A stretch of DNA of 10,553 bases, taken from NCBI GenBank assembly GCA_018672145.1, contig JABHGH010000111.1:1-10553 (forward strand), read 5' to 3'. Source of the DNA: Flavobacteriaceae bacterium (lineage in GTDB: Bacteria; Bacteroidota; Bacteroidia; Flavobacteriales; Flavobacteriaceae). Of this stretch, positions 7,877-10,553 are shown one piece after another. Both the position numbers and the translations under genes were made by a program. The notes under the pieces are model-generated. The model searched no databases and was not told the origin of the DNA. It saw only the letters and a program-made list of their open reading frames with translations. Each line of letters opens with the position of its first letter. Within the stretch, counting starts at the first letter, position 1.

Positions 7877-8781
7877 AAAATGCTTACTCTGGAAAAACAA
7901 GTCCCTTACGCTATGTTTTAGCAATTATCATCATTGCTTTTGTTTATATTTTTTCGACTATTCCTTTCAGCTTAGCTTTAGTTGCTGAAGCAGGTCAAGA
8001 AAAAATCTTAGAGATGTCTCAGGCTGAAATCTTTTCTTCCTTAGGTTTAAACACAACGCTTTTCTATATGTTGTTGCCCTTTGCAATTGCATTTTTCGCC
8101 ATTTTATTTATTGTTAAGTTTATTCATCACCAAAAAATAAAATCATTGGTTACTACACGACCTTCTTTTGATTGGCGTCGCGTTGCATTTTCATTTAGTC
8201 TTGTTTCGTTTTTTGCACTCCTTTCTTTTGGTCTCGACCTTTATTTCTTTCCTGAGAAATATGAATGGAATTTTGTATTAGATAAGTTCCTTATTCTGTT
8301 TCTAATTGCCGTGCTCATGATTCCTTTACAAACAACTGCTGAAGAACTGTTATTTAGAGGGTATTTTATGCAAGGATTGGGCGTTGCTTTCGGAAATCGC
8401 CTTGCGCCTCTACTCACGACATCAATTTCCTTCGGATTATTACATATTATGAACCCAGAAATAGAAAAACTTGGTTATGAAATCATCATCATCTACATTG
8501 CTACTGGCTTGTTTTTAGGCATAATCACCCTAATGGACGAAGGTCTTGAACTTGCTATTGGTTTTCATGCTGCTAATAATTTGATTATTGCATTACTGGT
8601 CACTTCTAACTGGACAGCATTTCAGACACATTCCATTTATAGGGACGTTTCTGACCCAAATCTAGCGACATACATCATTTTACCACTTTTGATGTACATT
8701 ATTTTTGGGTATATCTTCAAAAGAAAATACAAATGGGGGTCATGGAAATCTCATCTCACAGGACCTTTGAATTCAAAATAA
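7867..8781 (+). CDS. CPBP family (CAAX/Abi-type) intramembrane metalloprotease
   Basis: A 304-residue polytopic membrane protein with about seven or eight hydrophobic segments (first at roughly 15-40, last at roughly 268-284) and a basic C-terminal tail. It carries all the signature motifs of the CPBP/Rce1-like family: EELLFRG (159-165; Glu159, Glu160, Arg164), FGLLH (189-193; His193) and HAANN (234-238; His234, Asn238). These are the catalytic and metal-binding residues of these glutamate-type intramembrane proteases, so the protein looks active. Substrate is unknown; bacterial members have been linked to bacteriocin immunity, protein processing and other roles, and prenylated substrates cannot be assumed. 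The gene starts inside menC (10-base overlap) and its stop is immediately followed by the menE ATG, so it is probably translated together with the menaquinone enzymes. It is the only gene in the run without a known pathway step. Confidence 0.92.
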   Translation: MFIENAYSGKTSPLRYVLAIIIIAFVYIFSTIPFSLALVAEAGQEKILEMSQAEIFSSLGLNTTLFYMLLPFAIAFFAILFIVKFIHHQKIKSLVTTRPSFDWRRVAFSFSLVSFFALLSFGLDLYFFPEKYEWNFVLDKFLILFLIAVLMIPLQTTAEELLFRGYFMQGLGVAFGNRLAPLLTTSISFGLLHIMNPEIEKLGYEIIIIYIATGLFLGIITLMDEGLELAIGFHAANNLIIALLVTSNWTAFQTHSIYRDVSDPNLATYIILPLLMYIIFGYIFKRKYKWGSWKSHLTGPLNSK

Positions 8782-9843
8782 ATGCCATTTACATTTAGCT
8801 TGCATCCAGACTTTAGGCTCAATGGTATTCCTCATACCGTAGAGAGTTTATCTGTCTTAGCAAATGAATTGATGATTGCTAAGTATTCGTATGAAAAAGA
8901 GCTTGGAACTTTTATAAAAGATTGGCTCTCTTCCAAAGATAGTATCATTCTCAGTACCAGTGGTTCCACTGGAAAACCAAAGACCATCAACGCATCTAAG
9001 AGAATGCTTTGTGCATCAGCACAAGCCACCATTAATGTTTGTGAGCTTTTGCCAACAGAATGCGCCTTGCTTTGCCTTCCTATCAAGTTCATCGCTGGTA
9101 AAATGATGTTGATTCGTGCCTTTATAGCTGGCCTATGGATTGATGTGAATAAACCAACGTCATTTCCCTTGAAAGCAGATAAATACTATGATTTTACTGC
9201 CCTCACTCCTCACCAACTGAGCAATTCTTTAGTTGATATTCATAAAGTCAAGCAAATTTTGGTTGGGGGTGCACCAGTAAACGATCAAATTCGCAATTCT
9301 GTAAAAGGTCACACGACAAAAGTGTTGGTAACTTATGGGATGACAGAAACCTACAGTCACGTGGCATTGCAAAACATTAGTGAATCTGAGGACTGTTTTT
9401 CGGCACTAAACGGAATACGTTTTTCTGATGACGATGACACTTTGGTTATTCATGCATCATATATTGGTATAGACAAACTCAAAACCAACGATTGTGTTGA
9501 ATTACTTTCTTCAACAAAGTTTAAATGGAAAGGAAGAAAAGATAATGTTGTTAATTCAGGGGGCATTAAGCTTCATCCAGAGCAGATTGAGAAAAGTCTT
9601 GCTAGTATTATTGATGTTCCTTTTTTTGTTTTCGGTAAAAAAGATCAAGCATTAGGTAGCGTATTAGCGATTGTCTTTGAAGGGGAAATTTCGACTGATA
9701 TTTTAGAACGAATTAAAAAAAGTAAAATACTCACCAAATACGAAAAGCCAAAAGAATATTTCGTAGTTTCGAACTTTGTCTATTCGAATGAAAAAATTAA
9801 TCGAGAGCAAACGATTTTAAAAATAAAACCAATCTTTAGTTAA
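8782..9843 (+). CDS. menE: o-Succinylbenzoate-CoA ligase (compact acyl-adenylate-forming enzyme)
   Basis: Activates o-succinylbenzoate with ATP and CoA to OSB-CoA, the MenB substrate. Adenylate-forming motifs are present in order: the P-loop STSGSTGKPK (58-67), TYGMTET (184-190), a degenerate A7 region TNDCVEL (235-241) where the usual Gly before Asp is Asn, the hinge GRKDNVVNSGGIKLHPEQIE (251-270), and a C-terminal NEKINR (337-342) in which Lys338 is the likely catalytic A10 lysine although the usual preceding Gly is Glu. At 353 residues it is about 100 shorter than E. coli MenE (451); the P-loop lies at residue 58 instead of well over 100, so the N-terminal subdomain is reduced. Such short versions occur in Bacteroidota as far as I recall. 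Assignment rests on motifs plus position: it abuts the protease gene with no gap and completes the OSB branch of the pathway. Confidence 0.88.
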   Translation: MPFTFSLHPDFRLNGIPHTVESLSVLANELMIAKYSYEKELGTFIKDWLSSKDSIILSTSGSTGKPKTINASKRMLCASAQATINVCELLPTECALLCLPIKFIAGKMMLIRAFIAGLWIDVNKPTSFPLKADKYYDFTALTPHQLSNSLVDIHKVKQILVGGAPVNDQIRNSVKGHTTKVLVTYGMTETYSHVALQNISESEDCFSALNGIRFSDDDDTLVIHASYIGIDKLKTNDCVELLSSTKFKWKGRKDNVVNSGGIKLHPEQIEKSLASIIDVPFFVFGKKDQALGSVLAIVFEGEISTDILERIKKSKILTKYEKPKEYFVVSNFVYSNEKINREQTILKIKPIFS

Positions 9844-9861
9844 ATTTAATTTTATAAAAAA

Positions 9862-10041
9862 ATGTCATTTAATAAAAATACAATTTTCGCTTTAGCGTCG
9901 TTGATTTTAACAATTATTGGAATTTGCCTTGTGTTGTTAGGCGCAATTAAATATCCTGAATATGCTATAGGGTTTAGCTTAACAGGTACTGGCTTTATCG
10001 CAATTGGATGGGCCTTTAATGCGTTAAAAGGACGCGTTTAG
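9862..10041 (+). CDS. Small two-helix membrane protein, function unknown (CAL67264-like)
   Basis: A 59-residue ORF beginning MSFNKNTIFA and ending WAFNALKGRV. It has two hydrophobic segments (about 8-28 and 35-54) joined by a short polar turn around IKYPEY, with basic residues at both ends. The NKNT start, glycine-rich second helix and FNALKGRV end resemble a family of about 60-residue flavobacterial membrane proteins that I recall being named CAL67264; this is from memory and not verified. The ATG lies 18 bases after the menE stop and follows an A-rich run (ataaaaaa), in the style of the other starts here. It may be cotranscribed with menE. Its TAG stop overlaps the fumC TAA stop on the opposite strand: the two coding regions share bases 10038-10041. 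No function can be assigned. Confidence 0.8.
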   Translation: MSFNKNTIFALASLILTIIGICLVLLGAIKYPEYAIGFSLTGTGFIAIGWAFNALKGRV

Positions 10042-10553
10042 TTCCCAATCATATCCTCGGGTCGCACCCACTCATCAAACTCTTCAGCTGATAAATATCC
10101 AGTGTCTAGTGCAGCCTCTCGCAATGTGGTGCCTTCTTGATGCGCTTTTTGTGCAATCTCTGCTGCTTTGTAATAGCCAATTTTTGGGTTGAGTGCTGTC
10201 ACGAGCATTAGCGAATTTCCAACCAGTTTACGGATTACTTCATGATTTGGTTCTATTCCTTTTGCGCAGTGCTTGTCAAAGCTTACAGATGCGTCAGCAA
10301 TAAGGCGAGCCGATTGTAGAAGGTTATGTGCAATAATAGGTTTAAAAACATTGAGTTCAAAATGACCTTGTGCGCCTCCAAAAGCAACCGAAACGTCGTT
10401 TCCTAAAACTTGAGCGCAAACCATGGTCAGGGCTTCACATTGTGTTGGGTTGACTTTTCCAGGCATAATTGAGCTTCCAGGCTCATTCGCAGGTATTGAC
10501 AATTCTCCTATTCCCGATCGTGGACCACTAGCCATAATGCGGATGTCATGGGC
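10038..10553 (-). CDS. fumC: Class II fumarate hydratase, C-terminal part; 5' end beyond window
   Basis: Cytoplasmic iron-independent fumarase that interconverts fumarate and L-malate in the TCA cycle. On the minus strand the frame is open to the right window edge (first visible residues AHDIRIMASGPR), so the methionine at 10535 is internal and the gene starts outside. The visible 171 residues are roughly the last third of a 460-470 residue enzyme. They contain the flexible SS-loop signature GSSIMPGKVNP (complement of about 10443-10475), which holds the catalytic serine, and the C-terminal blocks GGAQGHFELNVFKP, KHCAKGIEPN, SLMLVTALNPKIGY and AEEFDEWVRPEDMIGN. The close match to E. coli FumC, including NPKIGYYKAAEIA, favours fumarase over aspartase or argininosuccinate lyase. 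It is convergent with the men run and its stop overlaps that of the preceding small gene. Confidence 0.96.
   Translation of the reverse strand, partial: AHDIRIMASGPRSGIGELSIPANEPGSSIMPGKVNPTQCEALTMVCAQVLGNDVSVAFGGAQGHFELNVFKPIIAHNLLQSARLIADASVSFDKHCAKGIEPNHEVIRKLVGNSLMLVTALNPKIGYYKAAEIAQKAHQEGTTLREAALDTGYLSAEEFDEWVRPEDMIGN

Noticed and set aside
6830..9843. Antisense and alternate-frame ORFs inside menC and menE (for example 7129-7317, 7426-7644, 7535-7756, 8832-9092, minus strand)
   Set aside because: They are fully contained in well-supported genes, and their translations show no domain or motif.
9846..9855. TAATTTTA between menE and the small gene as a promoter
   Set aside because: It lacks the final G of the consensus and has no TTG at the right distance. 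An A+T-rich gap of this kind would produce such a match easily.
10056..10070. Short inverted repeat gggt-cgc-accc near the fumC 3' end as a bidirectional terminator
   Set aside because: The stem is only four base pairs with a three-base loop and has no T-run on either strand.
1..10553. CRISPR arrays, tRNA or rRNA genes, insertion sequences, attachment sites
   Set aside because: Reading both strands shows no regularly spaced repeats, cloverleaf-like segments, transposase motifs or flanking duplications; coding genes fill nearly the whole window and the longest gene-free gap is about 66 bases.

Overview
The window looks like a chromosomal segment from a member of the Bacteroidota, most likely a flavobacterial lineage. 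The evidence is as follows. The DNA is clearly A+T-rich. None of the eight visible start codons has a recognisable Shine-Dalgarno sequence; several are preceded by A-rich stretches instead. At least one promoter fits the Bacteroidota consensus TTG-N(17-23)-TAnnTTTG, just ahead of menB. A 59-residue two-helix membrane protein resembles a small family I recall from Flavobacteriia. Species cannot be assigned from sequence reading alone.

Layout. Bases 1-1743 hold the 3' nine-tenths of dnaK (Hsp70), open at the left edge and closed by a strong hairpin terminator at 1764-1800. From 1810 to 9843, seven menaquinone (vitamin K2) genes and one membrane protease gene run in the same direction: a hotdog-fold thioesterase (probable menI), menF, menD, menB, menA, menC, a CPBP/CAAX-type intramembrane protease, and menE. 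A small membrane-protein gene follows at 9862-10041. Its stop codon overlaps, tail to tail, the stop codon of fumC (class II fumarase). fumC is on the minus strand and runs off the right edge.

How the genes work together. MenF converts chorismate to isochorismate. MenD adds 2-oxoglutarate to give SEPHCHC. SHCHC is dehydrated by MenC to o-succinylbenzoate, activated by MenE to OSB-CoA, and cyclised by MenB to DHNA-CoA. The thioesterase hydrolyses DHNA-CoA to DHNA, and MenA prenylates it in the membrane. Two steps are not encoded here: MenH (SEPHCHC to SHCHC) and the final methyltransferase MenG/UbiE. Spacing is tight from menA onward: menA/menC share one base, menC/protease overlap by 10 bp, and protease/menE abut exactly. 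This suggests translational coupling, while menB probably also has its own promoter.

The region is mostly ordinary core metabolism. I do not see a clear undescribed system. The points most worth a second look are the protease embedded between menC and menE, the small membrane protein overlapping fumC, the missing menH, and the compact MenE with an altered C-terminal motif.
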